Shown here: positions 8,900-17,263 of the stretch, piece after piece
Numbering within the stretch: position 1 is the stretch's first letter
How the letters are laid out: the number at the start of each line of letters is the position of its first letter
Source: Polynucleobacter sp. TUM22923
GTDB taxonomy: Bacteria; Pseudomonadota; Gammaproteobacteria; Burkholderiales; Burkholderiaceae
NCBI RefSeq assembly: GCF_030295705.1
Contig: NZ_AP027274.1
Location: 248,001-312,000, forward strand
Direction of reading: 5' to 3'
Length of the DNA stretch: 64,000 nt
The notes under the pieces: model-generated
Databases searched by the model: none
What the model was told of the DNA's origin: nothing
Seen by the model: only the letters and a program-made list of their open reading frames with translations
Made by a program: the position numbers and the translations under genes

Positions 8900-9354
8900 T
8901 TATTCGATGTGAGCGATGACTTTGATCGGGAAGCTCTCGGTATTGAAGTGGACTTCTCACTTCCACCACAACGGGAAATCCGATCCTTAGATTAAATCAT
9001 TGCTTGGCGAGGTAAACCCAGCATCATTTGAGCGGACAATGGCTCCAAGCTCATAAGTAGTGGGCCCATGGAATGGGCAGCAAAGCACCATATCCATATA
9101 CAGCATATTCAGCCCGGCAAGTCGCAGCAAAATGTCTATGTTGAGCGCCACAACCGAACCGTAAGACATCAGTGGTTATCGCAGCATTATTGGGATGGCA
9201 TCGAAGAAGTTCAAACCTTTGCTACTCAATGCATGTATGAATACAAGTACTAACAGCCAAATATGGCATTGAGCGGTATTACCCCGAAACAGCGACTGGC
9301 CATGGTCACTTAACTCACCCTACCATTGAGGGCGGTTAAAAAGGGGGAATTACC
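8900..9354 (+). pseudogene. IS3-family transposase (orfB) 3' remnant with three in-frame stops
   Basis: Reading from 8900, the conceptual product has DDFDREALGIEVDFSLP, IIAWRGKPSII, ADNGSK, IQPGKSQQNVYVERHNRTVR and the C-terminal block ending MALSGITPKQRLAM. This is the catalytic core and tail of IS3-family OrfB. In-frame stops occur after SLD (about 8992), in place of Arg in IIRADN (about 9030) and after YEYKY (9251). The first half of orfB and all of orfA are missing. The sequence after the gene, ending AAAGGGGGAATTACCG near 9354, looks like a typical IS3 right end. The element is dead. Confidence 0.85.
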
Positions 9355-9453
9355 GATGAAGAGTACTTAAAAAAACAGAGCTTCTTGCTGGATCTCCAAA
9401 TTTTGTGGATGACCTTTTTAAAGGTGCTTAGGCGAGATGGCGTTTCTAATTGA
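9355..9453 (+). pseudogene. C-terminal scrap of a PglC/WcaJ-type initiating sugar transferase
   Basis: Thirty-two sense codons directly after the IS3 end contain KKQSFLLDLQILWMTFLKVL followed by RRDGV. This is the conserved end of bacterial sugar transferases (usually WLDLKILWLTxxKVLxRxGIS) that load the first sugar phosphate onto undecaprenyl phosphate. A stop follows after SN. Nothing of the catalytic domain is left. The IS3 element therefore inserted in, or recombined with, such a gene. Short length makes this a similarity judgement, but the spacing of the conserved residues is good. Confidence 0.55.
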
Positions 9454-9478
9454 GTGCCACATGTTTAAACATAGGTGA

Positions 9479-10527
9479 ATTCAACTACGAAGTGCAACTT
9501 TGATCAATTAGAGCTAGTGGCTAAGGATATTTTAGTATCCATAGTTTCTAGACCTGCAAGTCAAAGTAGCCATGACCTATCAACACCTTAGCCAAGAAGA
9601 ACGATATCAGATTTATATCCTCATGAAAGACGGAAAAACCCAAAGCCAGATCGCCCAGCTCATGAATCGACATAAGTCGACCATTGGCCGAGAGCTATCT
9701 CGCAATACCGGAGGCAGAGGATATCGACCGAGACAAGCCTGTTTATTAGCAGAGGAACGCTCCCTAGGCTCTCGTAATGCTACCCAAATCACCCCAGCTG
9801 ATTGGGATCAAACGGTAGAGTACCTACAAGACCAATGGAGCCCTGAGCAAATCGCAGATGTTGTAGGGATTAGCCATGAGACCATCTATCGCCATGTTTA
9901 TGCTGATAAAGCCGCTGGTGGCACTCTTTACCAGCAGTTACGCTGTCAAAAGAAACGTAAAAAGCGCTATGCCAGTGGCCGGGATCGACGAGGCCAGATC
10001 GTAGGCAGAAGGCCGATTAGTGAGCGCCCAGAGCATATTGAAGCCAGATCTCAAGTCGGTCACTGGGAAGGCGATACCGTGATTGGGGCAGCGCACAAAC
10101 AAGCTATTGTGACCTTAGTGGAGCGCAAGAGTGGTTATGCTGTTCTAGCCAAAGTACCCAATAAAACTTCGACCCTGGTAGGTAACGCCATTATTGAAGG
10201 ACTGGCCCCCTATCAAGCTAAGGTCAAAACACTAACTTATGACAACGGAAAGGAATTTGCCGAGCACGCCCGGATTGATACAGCACTGCAATCCACCACC
10301 TACTTTGCTGATCCTTTTGCCAGTTGGCAACGCGGTTCTAATGAAAACTTCAATGGCTTACTAAGGCAATACATCCCCAAAAAGAGGCCTTTATCCACCG
10401 TAACTGATGAGGAGCTTAGAATGATTGAAAGCAAGCTTAATAACCGACCTCGTAAGAGGTTGGGATTTAAAACCCCCAATGAAGTGTTTATGCAGTCCTT
10501 AAACCGTGTTGCACTTCGTGTTTGAAT
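9479..10527 (+). mobile_element. IS30-family insertion sequence
   Basis: Imperfect 20-base terminal inverted repeats (18 of 20 identical) lie at 9479-9498 and 10508-10527, with the shared core ACGAAGTGCAAC. The right repeat overlaps the last codons of the transposase gene, as happens in compact IS elements. The length of about 1.05 kb is usual for IS30. I could not identify a convincing 2-3 base target duplication. Base composition is close to that of the host genes, in contrast to the GC-rich element at 6.7 kb. Confidence 0.85.
9572..10525 (+). CDS. IS30-family transposase
   Basis: A 317-residue protein starting MTYQHLSQEERYQIY, with an N-terminal helix-turn-helix (GKTQSQIAQLMNRHKSTIGREL, about 22-43) and a second HTH-like segment around SPEQIADVVGISHETIY (about 90-106). 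The DDE core shows Asp of HWEGDTVIG (about 168), Asp of TYDNGKEF (about 226) and Glu of NENFNGLLRQYIPKK (about 263). The length and motifs are standard for the family and no defect is visible, so the element is probably active. It would bind the 20-base ends described for this element. Confidence 0.95.
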   Translation: MTYQHLSQEERYQIYILMKDGKTQSQIAQLMNRHKSTIGRELSRNTGGRGYRPRQACLLAEERSLGSRNATQITPADWDQTVEYLQDQWSPEQIADVVGISHETIYRHVYADKAAGGTLYQQLRCQKKRKKRYASGRDRRGQIVGRRPISERPEHIEARSQVGHWEGDTVIGAAHKQAIVTLVERKSGYAVLAKVPNKTSTLVGNAIIEGLAPYQAKVKTLTYDNGKEFAEHARIDTALQSTTYFADPFASWQRGSNENFNGLLRQYIPKKRPLSTVTDEELRMIESKLNNRPRKRLGFKTPNEVFMQSLNRVALRV

Positions 10528-10587
10528 CTACGATATTTAACAATTAGCCATATTCACATTTTGCCTCGCTAAGCTGGGATTAAATAG

Positions 10588-10722
10588 GTTGCTAAACAAG
10601 CGTCTCCTTTAAGCATTAACAGGGTTGCAGAGAATTTTAATCCTAATGGGTTTATGGTTGAGTATTTCAAGGTATCAAGGCGATTTTTGTATGAATCACC
10701 CACCTACTTACGCTTATTATAA
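10588..10722 (+). pseudogene. Unidentified coding scrap (44 codons, C-terminal end)
   Basis: In the 345-base stretch between the IS30 right end and the next gene, one frame has no stop from 10588 to the TAA at 10720-10722. Its translation looks like a real protein end: NRVAENFNPNGFMVEYFKV, then SRRFLYESPTYLR. There is no start codon with a ribosome site, and the frame is closed just upstream. I cannot assign a family. It is probably the tail of another O-antigen gene removed by the IS30 event. The remaining sequence (10723-10872) is AT-rich and probably carries the promoter of the 10873 gene. Confidence 0.4.
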
Positions 10723-10872
10723 ATTTTGTAATCTATAATCTATCGATCAAATTTGGTATTTTTTCCTATCTAATTTAATGCAATACCTATTTAGTAGGCT
10801 CTATTTTGTGTAACCTACTAGCATTGACTCACTGCAAGGTTTTATAAAAAACCAATACCCTATTCAAGCCTA

Positions 10873-12858
10873 ATGATTAGCTCCTTTAATAAAGCCTCCC
10901 GACACTTATTGCGACTACCAAGGTTGGGTAAACGTCTGCTGGTCGCATTGGTTGATATTGCGCTTTGTGTGCTGACAGTATGGTTTGCTTTTTATCTTCG
11001 CCTTGGAGATTTTTTTCCGCTGTTTAGTCAGATGCTTTGGCCAATACTGGTTGCTATTGTTCTTTCTCTACCAGTCTTTTATTTCTTTGGGCTTTACCAA
11101 GCCATCTTTCGCTATGCTGGCTTTTCTGCTTTAGTTGCTCTTCTAAAAGCGATGGCTGTTTATGGCCTGATCTACGCATCCACCTTTACTGTTTTCTCTA
11201 CTTTCTTGAGCTTATTTATGAGCTCTAGTGAGATTATGGATGGTGTACCAAGAACTATCGGGCTTATCCAGCCTTTACTCATGTTGTTGGCTGTAGGAGG
11301 ATCTAGAGTCTTTGCTCGCTATTGGTTGGGTGGTCATTACCAAAGCAATGAAAGACGTAAATTACTGCCCAAGGTTCTCATCTATGGATGTGGTTCTGCT
11401 GGTCGACAATTAGCTACCGTGATGATTGCAAGTCAAGATGTAATTGTCTGTGGCTTCTTAGATGATGATCGCCACCTTCAGGGTAATACCATTAACGGTA
11501 TCCAAGTTTATGACCCTGGCCATTGCTCCACGTTATGTCAAAGTATGGGAATCAGCGAGATCTTACTTGCCTTACCAGCTATTTCTCGTTCAGAGCGTAA
11601 TCATATTTTGGAGAGAGTATCCAATGCAAAAGTAGTGGTTCGAACACTCCCTAGTTTGATGGATATCACCACAGGCAAAATTACTATTGCCGATTTACAT
11701 GAACTTGACGTAGATGACTTGCTGGGTCGCCTTTCTGTTGAGCCCCAATTAAACCTTCTCAGTAAACATGTGTCATCTCAGGTAGTCATGGTTACTGGCG
11801 CAGGTGGTTCTATCGGCGGAGAACTCTGCCAGCAAATTCTCAAACTCAATCCAACAGTCATATTGTTGGTAGAGCAAAGTGAGTTTGCTCTATATGACTT
11901 GCATCAAAAACTGCTGTTTAATCTCAATAACGCGGCTTTGTTGGGAAAGGCAGTTGAAGACATTGGGCTCATTCCATTGCTAGGCTCTGTGCGAGATGAG
12001 GCTCGTATGCGGGAGATTATTTTTAACTGGAATCCCCACATCATTTATCACGCAGCAGCTTACAAGCATGTTCCCTTGGTAGAACATAACCCAGTTGAGG
12101 GTATTCGTAATAACGTACTAGGAACTCTAGTCACTGCAAAGATTGCGGGTGAGCTTGGAGTTAAAAACTTTGTTCTTATCAGCACTGATAAGGCAGTGCG
12201 GCCAACGAATATTATGGGTGCGAGTAAGCGCTTGGCAGAGATGACATTGCAAGCGATTGCTGGTAATTTTCCTGATACCCAATTTTCGATGGTGCGCTTT
12301 GGTAATGTATTGGGATCCTCTGGCTCAGCTGTTCCCAAGTTCCGTCAGCAAATTAAGGATGGTGGGCCGATACATTTAACCCACCCTGAGATTACCCGTT
12401 ACTTTATGTCTATTCCTGAGGCGGCTCAGTTGGTCATTCAGGCGGGGGCCATTGCCACTGGTGGTGAAGTGTTTGTGTTGGATATGGGTCAACCGGTCAA
12501 GATATTTGATTTAGCAAGGCGAATGGTCGAACTTTCTGGTCTTACACTCAAGGATGAAGACCATCCTGATGGCGATATTGAAATTGAAGTTACAGGATTG
12601 CGCCCTGGCGAGAAGCTGTATGAAGAACTACTCATTGGTGATAACCCAGAATCCACATCCCACCCTTTGATTATGAAAGCCTCTGAAGCATTTTTGCCTT
12701 GGGGAGTATTTTCAGAAAAGATGACTGCATTGCAAGCGGTATTAGATGCCAATGATGTGGTGAGTATTAAAGCAATGCTGCAAGAGCTGGTTTCTGGATA
12801 CACCCCAGATCCCAACATTGTGGACTGGATTCACTTATCAAAAGAATCGGGGGGGTGA
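10873..12858 (+). CDS. CapD/WbpM-family UDP-sugar 4,6-dehydratase (membrane)
   Basis: Large polysaccharide-biosynthesis dehydratase, 661 residues, anchored by about four N-terminal helices (residues 18-155). It has two Rossmann units: one with GCGSAGRQLA (about 174) and the catalytic SDR domain with VTGAGGSIGGELC (about 308-320). ISTDKAVRPTN is followed by MGASKR, which is the Met-x3-Lys variant of the Tyr-x3-Lys motif typical of WbpM, PglF and FlaA1 relatives. It probably converts UDP-GlcNAc to UDP-4-keto-6-deoxy-GlcNAc for N-acetylated 6-deoxy sugars. It starts at ATG 10873. It is the first intact chromosomal gene after the IS cluster, and a scrap of a homologue lies at 8803-8898. Confidence 0.92.
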   Translation: MISSFNKASRHLLRLPRLGKRLLVALVDIALCVLTVWFAFYLRLGDFFPLFSQMLWPILVAIVLSLPVFYFFGLYQAIFRYAGFSALVALLKAMAVYGLIYASTFTVFSTFLSLFMSSSEIMDGVPRTIGLIQPLLMLLAVGGSRVFARYWLGGHYQSNERRKLLPKVLIYGCGSAGRQLATVMIASQDVIVCGFLDDDRHLQGNTINGIQVYDPGHCSTLCQSMGISEILLALPAISRSERNHILERVSNAKVVVRTLPSLMDITTGKITIADLHELDVDDLLGRLSVEPQLNLLSKHVSSQVVMVTGAGGSIGGELCQQILKLNPTVILLVEQSEFALYDLHQKLLFNLNNAALLGKAVEDIGLIPLLGSVRDEARMREIIFNWNPHIIYHAAAYKHVPLVEHNPVEGIRNNVLGTLVTAKIAGELGVKNFVLISTDKAVRPTNIMGASKRLAEMTLQAIAGNFPDTQFSMVRFGNVLGSSGSAVPKFRQQIKDGGPIHLTHPEITRYFMSIPEAAQLVIQAGAIATGGEVFVLDMGQPVKIFDLARRMVELSGLTLKDEDHPDGDIEIEVTGLRPGEKLYEELLIGDNPESTSHPLIMKASEAFLPWGVFSEKMTALQAVLDANDVVSIKAMLQELVSGYTPDPNIVDWIHLSKESGG

Positions 12859-12993
12859 ATGCTAGCCCTGCCTAACTTCTTGCAAAGATAGTACTTTCTC
12901 CTTTGAGTCGCGTAGCATCATATCGTGACTTGCTCTAAGGCTAATGAGGTATGTCGCAACAATTGAGGCAACCCCGCTCCAGAGGTAAATCCG

Positions 12994-13203
12994 GTGATAA
13001 AAAGTATTGCCGCAGAACTTTCTTTGGGTGAAGAGAGGCGAGGTGATTTAGCCGGTATATTTACTTATAAATTCAAGATCAACTGCCAAGAATTTCTGAT
13101 GGCTTATGAATTCTTTCCGGATAAGCATCACCCAAAAGAGATTGTGTTGATTGCTTTGGTAATCCGCTCACATGAAAATTTTTACAGAGACTTAAAAAAG
13201 TAA
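12994..13203 (+). pseudogene. RelE/ParE-like toxin, C-terminal part
   Basis: Sixty-nine residues from a GTG start, containing RRGDLAGIFTYKFKINCQEF, LMAYEFFP and HENFYRDLKK. This pattern is seen at the C terminus of a RelE/ParE superfamily toxin group that is usually about 100 residues long. The frame is closed by TGA at 12964-12966, only ten codons upstream, and the usual N-terminal helices are not recognisable in any frame of 12859-12993. No antitoxin gene is visible. I therefore read it as a truncated toxin, but a short functional protein starting at the GTG cannot be excluded. Confidence 0.45.
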
Positions 13204-13233
13204 CGCTTTTAAAGTCCTTTAAAGCCGCTTGAT

Positions 13234-14922
13234 TTAGCGTAATAAAGTATTGATTGCAATCAGATCTTCATCTGACAAAGCCGCAACGTGGGCCTTAAGC
13301 TTAATGGCATTGAGGATAGTGTTGTAACGCGCTTGCTGTAATTGGGAGCGGGTAGTGATCACTGTATCTAAGGCAATTAAGACATCAATATTAATCAAGG
13401 TCCCCACCTGAAATCCTAGCTTACTGGACTCTAGAGCGGAGGTAGATGATCGCTCTGCTGCTTCAAAAGCTTTCACACTGGCCAGGCCACCATAAAAACC
13501 AGTGAAGGCAGCACGTGTGCTCTGCGCTGCAGTACGGCGGGCATTATCGTAATTGGCTTTAGCTGCATCAAGCAATGCCGCATTTTGACGAATGACTGAA
13601 CTACTATACCCACCAGAAACCAAAGGAATAGTCATTTGCAAAGCAATAGTGTTGTTGTAAATATTGGTTTGCGCTGGCGTTAAGCTATTCGAAGTTCCGT
13701 TAGAAGTATTGTATCCAGCAGACCCTACTAAATTGACTGAAGGGTAGTTCAGTGCTTGAGAAGCTTTAAAGCTACTTTCTGCTAAGTTCACTGAGAGTTG
13801 GCCTGCTAGAACATTAAAGTTCGCTGTCTCTGCCTGATGAATCCAGTCATCTAAGGTTTGCCCTTTAGGTAAAACTGGGTTCACACTTTCGGCAATAGTA
13901 GAACTTTTGCTGTCTTGACTCTTTGAGCGGGGATCTTTTAGAACCCCATCAATCTTGGCTTGTTTAATTAGGGGCTTGATTGCACCTACAGGCCTACCTA
14001 CTAATTGCTCTAGGACGCCACGCTTAACAATCAAATCAGCCTGCGCAATAATCTCTTGAGAGTTAGCAAGATCTAGCGCTGCTTGAGCAGTATTGACATC
14101 AACAATTGTGGCAAGCCCCGCATCAAACTTGGCTTGGGCAATCTCTAGCTGTTGTTTGATCAAACCTTTTTTATTCCGAAAGAGCTCAACATTATCTTGG
14201 CTAGTGAGTGCATCAAAATACGCTTGCGATACCCGAATGATTAAATCTTGCTGTGCCAAGTAAAAGCGCATATCCGCAATTTTGGTATTGAGGTCACCTT
14301 GCTTAAATGCCTCTAAGGCAGCCATATTAAATACTGGCTGGGTTAGGGTAACCGTATAGTTCTTTTGGTCATAGACCCGAGAGCCTGTTACGGCATTTAC
14401 TGGGGCATTGCCAGCCGTATGCTGGAAGTAGCGAGTAGCTCCTGGCGCAGCGCTAGCCTGCGGAAGCAATAAGGAGAGCCCTTGCCAAAATAGCTCTTTA
14501 CTCGCTTGATAGTTAAAGCGTGCAGCAGTTAAGACGGGATCACTAAAGGCAGCCTCTTGATAGAGGCGAATGAGATCTGTAGCTTGGCCAGGATTTGCAA
14601 CGTTTGCACTGTTTGAGCCACTAGCAAGATCGCCACTTAGATAAGAAGGGGCTGCTGTAGTGGGTATTGCTGCAGTGGGTAGAGCTGACCTAGGAGTAAC
14701 CACCATTTGCGGGGGCATATCTAGGCCCAGCAAAGACTGCGTGTTCATGGGTGCAATTGGTGTGGGCAGGGACGGTTTAGCCCCCACAGCACTTTGTGCA
14801 AAGGCGCCAGATGAGAAGATGCTCAGCCCGAGTGCCTGGCTTAGGATTAAACCGAAGATACTCATTCTTGAAGGGCGAAAGTGGTGCGAATTCATCTTAT
14901 TTAGGTGCATTTTGTATTGCAT
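13234..14922 (-). CDS. tolC: TolC-family outer-membrane efflux / type I secretion channel
   Basis: Trimeric outer-membrane channel and periplasmic tunnel protein. Two repeated coiled-coil halves are visible. The first starts at LIRLYQEAAFSDPVLTAARF with SQAYFDALTSQDNVEL. The second has NFNVLAGQLSVNLAESSFKA, SQALNYPSVNLVGSAGY and a C-terminal LGFQVGTLINIDVLIALD. These are the canonical TolC landmarks. At 562 residues it is longer than E. coli TolC, owing to an N-terminal Ala/Pro/Thr-rich linker after the signal peptide. A start at the internal ATG giving MSIFGLILSQ, about 19 codons in, fits the signal peptide better. It is transcribed away from uppP. Confidence 0.88.
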   Translation of the reverse strand: MQYKMHLNKMNSHHFRPSRMSIFGLILSQALGLSIFSSGAFAQSAVGAKPSLPTPIAPMNTQSLLGLDMPPQMVVTPRSALPTAAIPTTAAPSYLSGDLASGSNSANVANPGQATDLIRLYQEAAFSDPVLTAARFNYQASKELFWQGLSLLLPQASAAPGATRYFQHTAGNAPVNAVTGSRVYDQKNYTVTLTQPVFNMAALEAFKQGDLNTKIADMRFYLAQQDLIIRVSQAYFDALTSQDNVELFRNKKGLIKQQLEIAQAKFDAGLATIVDVNTAQAALDLANSQEIIAQADLIVKRGVLEQLVGRPVGAIKPLIKQAKIDGVLKDPRSKSQDSKSSTIAESVNPVLPKGQTLDDWIHQAETANFNVLAGQLSVNLAESSFKASQALNYPSVNLVGSAGYNTSNGTSNSLTPAQTNIYNNTIALQMTIPLVSGGYSSSVIRQNAALLDAAKANYDNARRTAAQSTRAAFTGFYGGLASVKAFEAAERSSTSALESSKLGFQVGTLINIDVLIALDTVITTRSQLQQARYNTILNAIKLKAHVAALSDEDLIAINTLLR

Positions 14923-15015
14923 GAAGTTTAAGGCTTATTTGGGTAAACCGCCTTAATTGAGCCCTATTTTGCCAAATACGGCTTTGGGCATAGATCTAAC
15001 TATAAAATTACGTCC

Positions 15016-15861
15016 ATGGATCTTATATTGCTAGGCAAAGCCTTAATTTTAGGGGTAGTAGAGGGGTTTACTGAGTTTTTACCCATCTCCAGTACCGGAC
15101 ACCTCATATTGGTAGGGGATTTACTCAACTTTAATGATGAGCGGGGCAAGGCTTTTGAAGTCATTATTCAGTTTGGCGCTATTTTGGCAGTCTGCTGGGA
15201 GTTTCGGCAAAAGCTGTGGCAAGTTGCTTCCACTATTCAGACAAATCCTCGCTCCAGAAAGTTTGCCCTTAATTTAATCATCGCCTCTATACCGGCAATG
15301 AGCCTAGCTTTTGTTTTTGGCAAATACATCAAAGCCTTTTTATTCTCACCCATTCCGGTAGCGACAGCTTTTATAGTGGGCGCACTCGTTATCTTCTGGG
15401 CAGAGCGTCGTCAGAAAACCCTCGTGCAGAGCGAGGGACGTATTCAGTCTATAGATGACTTAACTAATCTGGATGCCCTCAAAGTAGGTCTTGCCCAATG
15501 CGCAGCGCTAATACCAGGAACATCACGTTCTGGAGCCACCATCATTGGTGGCATGCTGTTTGGTCTGCCGCGGGCTATTGCAACAGAATTTTCTTTTTTC
15601 TTGGCTATTCCTGTGATTGGGGGCGCTACTGCTTATGAACTACTCAAGCTGTGGAAATCACCAGTGGAGATTTCTGGAGACTTTACCCTAGCTATTGTTG
15701 TGGGTTTTATTGCCGCCTTTGTTTCTGCATTTGTTTGTGTGCGCTGGTTAATTCATTATGTGGCGGGTCATAACTTCATTCCCTTTGCTTGGTATCGCAT
15801 TGTCTTTGGGGTATTGGTGTTACTTAGTGCCTATAGTGGTTTAGTTGTCTGGTCGCACTAA
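15016..15861 (+). CDS. uppP: Undecaprenyl-diphosphatase
   Basis: Integral membrane phosphatase (BacA/UppP) that recycles undecaprenyl pyrophosphate to the monophosphate carrier for peptidoglycan and O-antigen. Two signature loops are present: [16 protein letters not shown] (about 16-31) with the essential Glu and Ser residues, and [16 protein letters not shown] (about 164-179). There are about eight membrane helices, and 281 residues is a normal length. It diverges from tolC. The short interval (14923-15015) must hold both promoters. Confidence 0.95.
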   Translation: MDLILLGKALILGVVEGFTEFLPISSTGHLILVGDLLNFNDERGKAFEVIIQFGAILAVCWEFRQKLWQVASTIQTNPRSRKFALNLIIASIPAMSLAFVFGKYIKAFLFSPIPVATAFIVGALVIFWAERRQKTLVQSEGRIQSIDDLTNLDALKVGLAQCAALIPGTSRSGATIIGGMLFGLPRAIATEFSFFLAIPVIGGATAYELLKLWKSPVEISGDFTLAIVVGFIAAFVSAFVCVRWLIHYVAGHNFIPFAWYRIVFGVLVLLSAYSGLVVWSH

Positions 15862-15935
15862 CAAAGAATCACGCTTTATCGTTTTCCAGCCCCCTCTTTT
15901 ACTTTATTAATTCAGAATGATCGGCAGGAGTTTTA

Positions 15936-16394
15936 ATGGATGTCTCTATAGATGCAATCACGAACAATATTCAGTTAGCACTAGCCCCAGTGTTTTTGCT
16001 CACTGCGGTAGCTACCTTGATTAATGCGATTTCAGGACGTTTAGCTAGATCAGTCGATCGGATGCGATCGATTCAGGGGAAAATACATGAAGGCGTGATT
16101 AAAGATCCAGCCGTCTTAAGTCATATGAAAAAAGAGGCCAATGAAGCTAGAGCACGGGGTCGCCTCTGTACTGCAGCCATCTTCTTTGATGTTCTGAGTG
16201 GGGTATTTATTTCGCTAACAGTACTAGAGCTCTTTTTCTTTCAGGCGGGTGCAGTACGATCCTTACAGACGACTTATGTAGTGTGGACCTTTGTGCTGGG
16301 GCTGGTTTTCTTTATGACTTCACTAGCCATCGTATTGGTTGAGGTGGTCTATGCGTATCGCTCTGCTGGTTGGAATACTTCTTTTTTAAAATAA
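15936..16394 (+). CDS. DUF2721 family membrane protein
   Basis: A 152-residue protein with a first hydrophobic helix near residues 13-32 and two further helices near 83-105 and 115-140. The N-terminal pattern AITNNIQLALAPVFLLTAV followed by LINAISGRLARSVDRMR is characteristic of the DUF2721 family. Function is unknown. The start follows AGGAG (15926-15930) at good spacing. A four-copy 9-bp tandem repeat follows the stop directly. Confidence 0.8.
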   Translation: MDVSIDAITNNIQLALAPVFLLTAVATLINAISGRLARSVDRMRSIQGKIHEGVIKDPAVLSHMKKEANEARARGRLCTAAIFFDVLSGVFISLTVLELFFFQAGAVRSLQTTYVVWTFVLGLVFFMTSLAIVLVEVVYAYRSAGWNTSFLK

Positions 16395-16396
16395 TC

Positions 16397-16432
16397 AAAT
16401 TAACTAAATTAACTAAATTAACCAAGCTAACT
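16397..16432. repeat. Tandem repeat, 4 x 9 bp (AAATTAACT)
   Basis: Two perfect copies and two near-perfect copies (AAATTAACC, AAGCTAACT) begin within three bases of the DUF2721 stop codon and end nine bases before the first codon of trmB. Confidence 0.95.
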
Positions 16433-16445
16433 AAAAAAGTATCTA

Positions 16446-17243
16446 GTGACCTTTTCTAAAACTGACCGCATTCGTTCCTTTGTCCTTCGTGCAGGCAGGA
16501 CTACTGGGGGACAGCAGCGCGCTATTGATGAGCTGGGCCCGCAATTTTTAATTCCTTTTCAAGCACAAAGGATAAATCTCCAGGATGCCTTTAGTGGTTC
16601 AGCTAACTCCAAGATCTTAGAGATTGGTTTTGGTATGGGTGAGACCACAGCCAAGATTGCGGCTTTACGCCCTCAGGATGATTTTTTAGCAATTGAAGTA
16701 CATACCCCAGGAGTAGGCGCCTTACTTAAACTCATTGGGGAAAACCAACTAAGTAATTTGCGCTTAATGCAGCATGACGCTGTTGAGGTGTTGCAACAAA
16801 TGATTGCCCCCAATGCTTTGGATGGTATTCATATTTACTTTGCAGATCCCTGGCATAAACGACGTCACCATAAACGCAGACTCATTCAGGCAGAGTTTGT
16901 TCGTCTCTTGGTATCACGCTTAAAGCCTGGAGGGTATTTGCACTTAGCAACCGATTGGCATAACTATGCTGAACAAATGCTTTTAGTATTAAATGCTGAG
17001 TCCACTCTACAAAACACTTCTACAGAGCAAGTCATGGTGGAAACTTTTTCTGCAACTGATACAGAGCCCAGTCTGCCTAATAAAGTATCTACAGAATTTA
17101 AACCCAGTCCAGAGCAGTTGCTAGCCAAGCATTCTGGCTATGCAGAACGACCAGCCTATCGACCCATTACCAAATTTGAGAACCGTGGCCTCAAGTTAGG
17201 ACACGGCGTGTGGGACTTGGTTTACAAAAAGAAAGAAGGGTAG
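16446..17243 (+). CDS. trmB: tRNA (guanine-N7-)-methyltransferase
   Basis: SAM-dependent enzyme methylating G46 of tRNA. Class I methyltransferase motif I is [12 protein letters not shown] (about 58-69), followed by [10 protein letters not shown]. The TrmB-specific [15 protein letters not shown] (about 137-151) and C-terminal [16 protein letters not shown] are present. At 265 residues it is a little longer than E. coli TrmB, because of an insert between about 185 and 225 rich in Thr, Ser and Glu. GTG start. It is convergent with gabD, with 20 bases between them containing two copies of AACAACAGC. Confidence 0.94.
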   Translation: MTFSKTDRIRSFVLRAGRTTGGQQRAIDELGPQFLIPFQAQRINLQDAFSGSANSKILEIGFGMGETTAKIAALRPQDDFLAIEVHTPGVGALLKLIGENQLSNLRLMQHDAVEVLQQMIAPNALDGIHIYFADPWHKRRHHKRRLIQAEFVRLLVSRLKPGGYLHLATDWHNYAEQMLLVLNAESTLQNTSTEQVMVETFSATDTEPSLPNKVSTEFKPSPEQLLAKHSGYAERPAYRPITKFENRGLKLGHGVWDLVYKKKEG

Positions 17244-17263
17244 TAACAACAGCAACAACAGCC

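Noticed and set aside
9470..10535. Target-site duplication for the IS30 element.
   Set aside because: The bases next to the two inverted repeats do not match convincingly, so no duplication is claimed.
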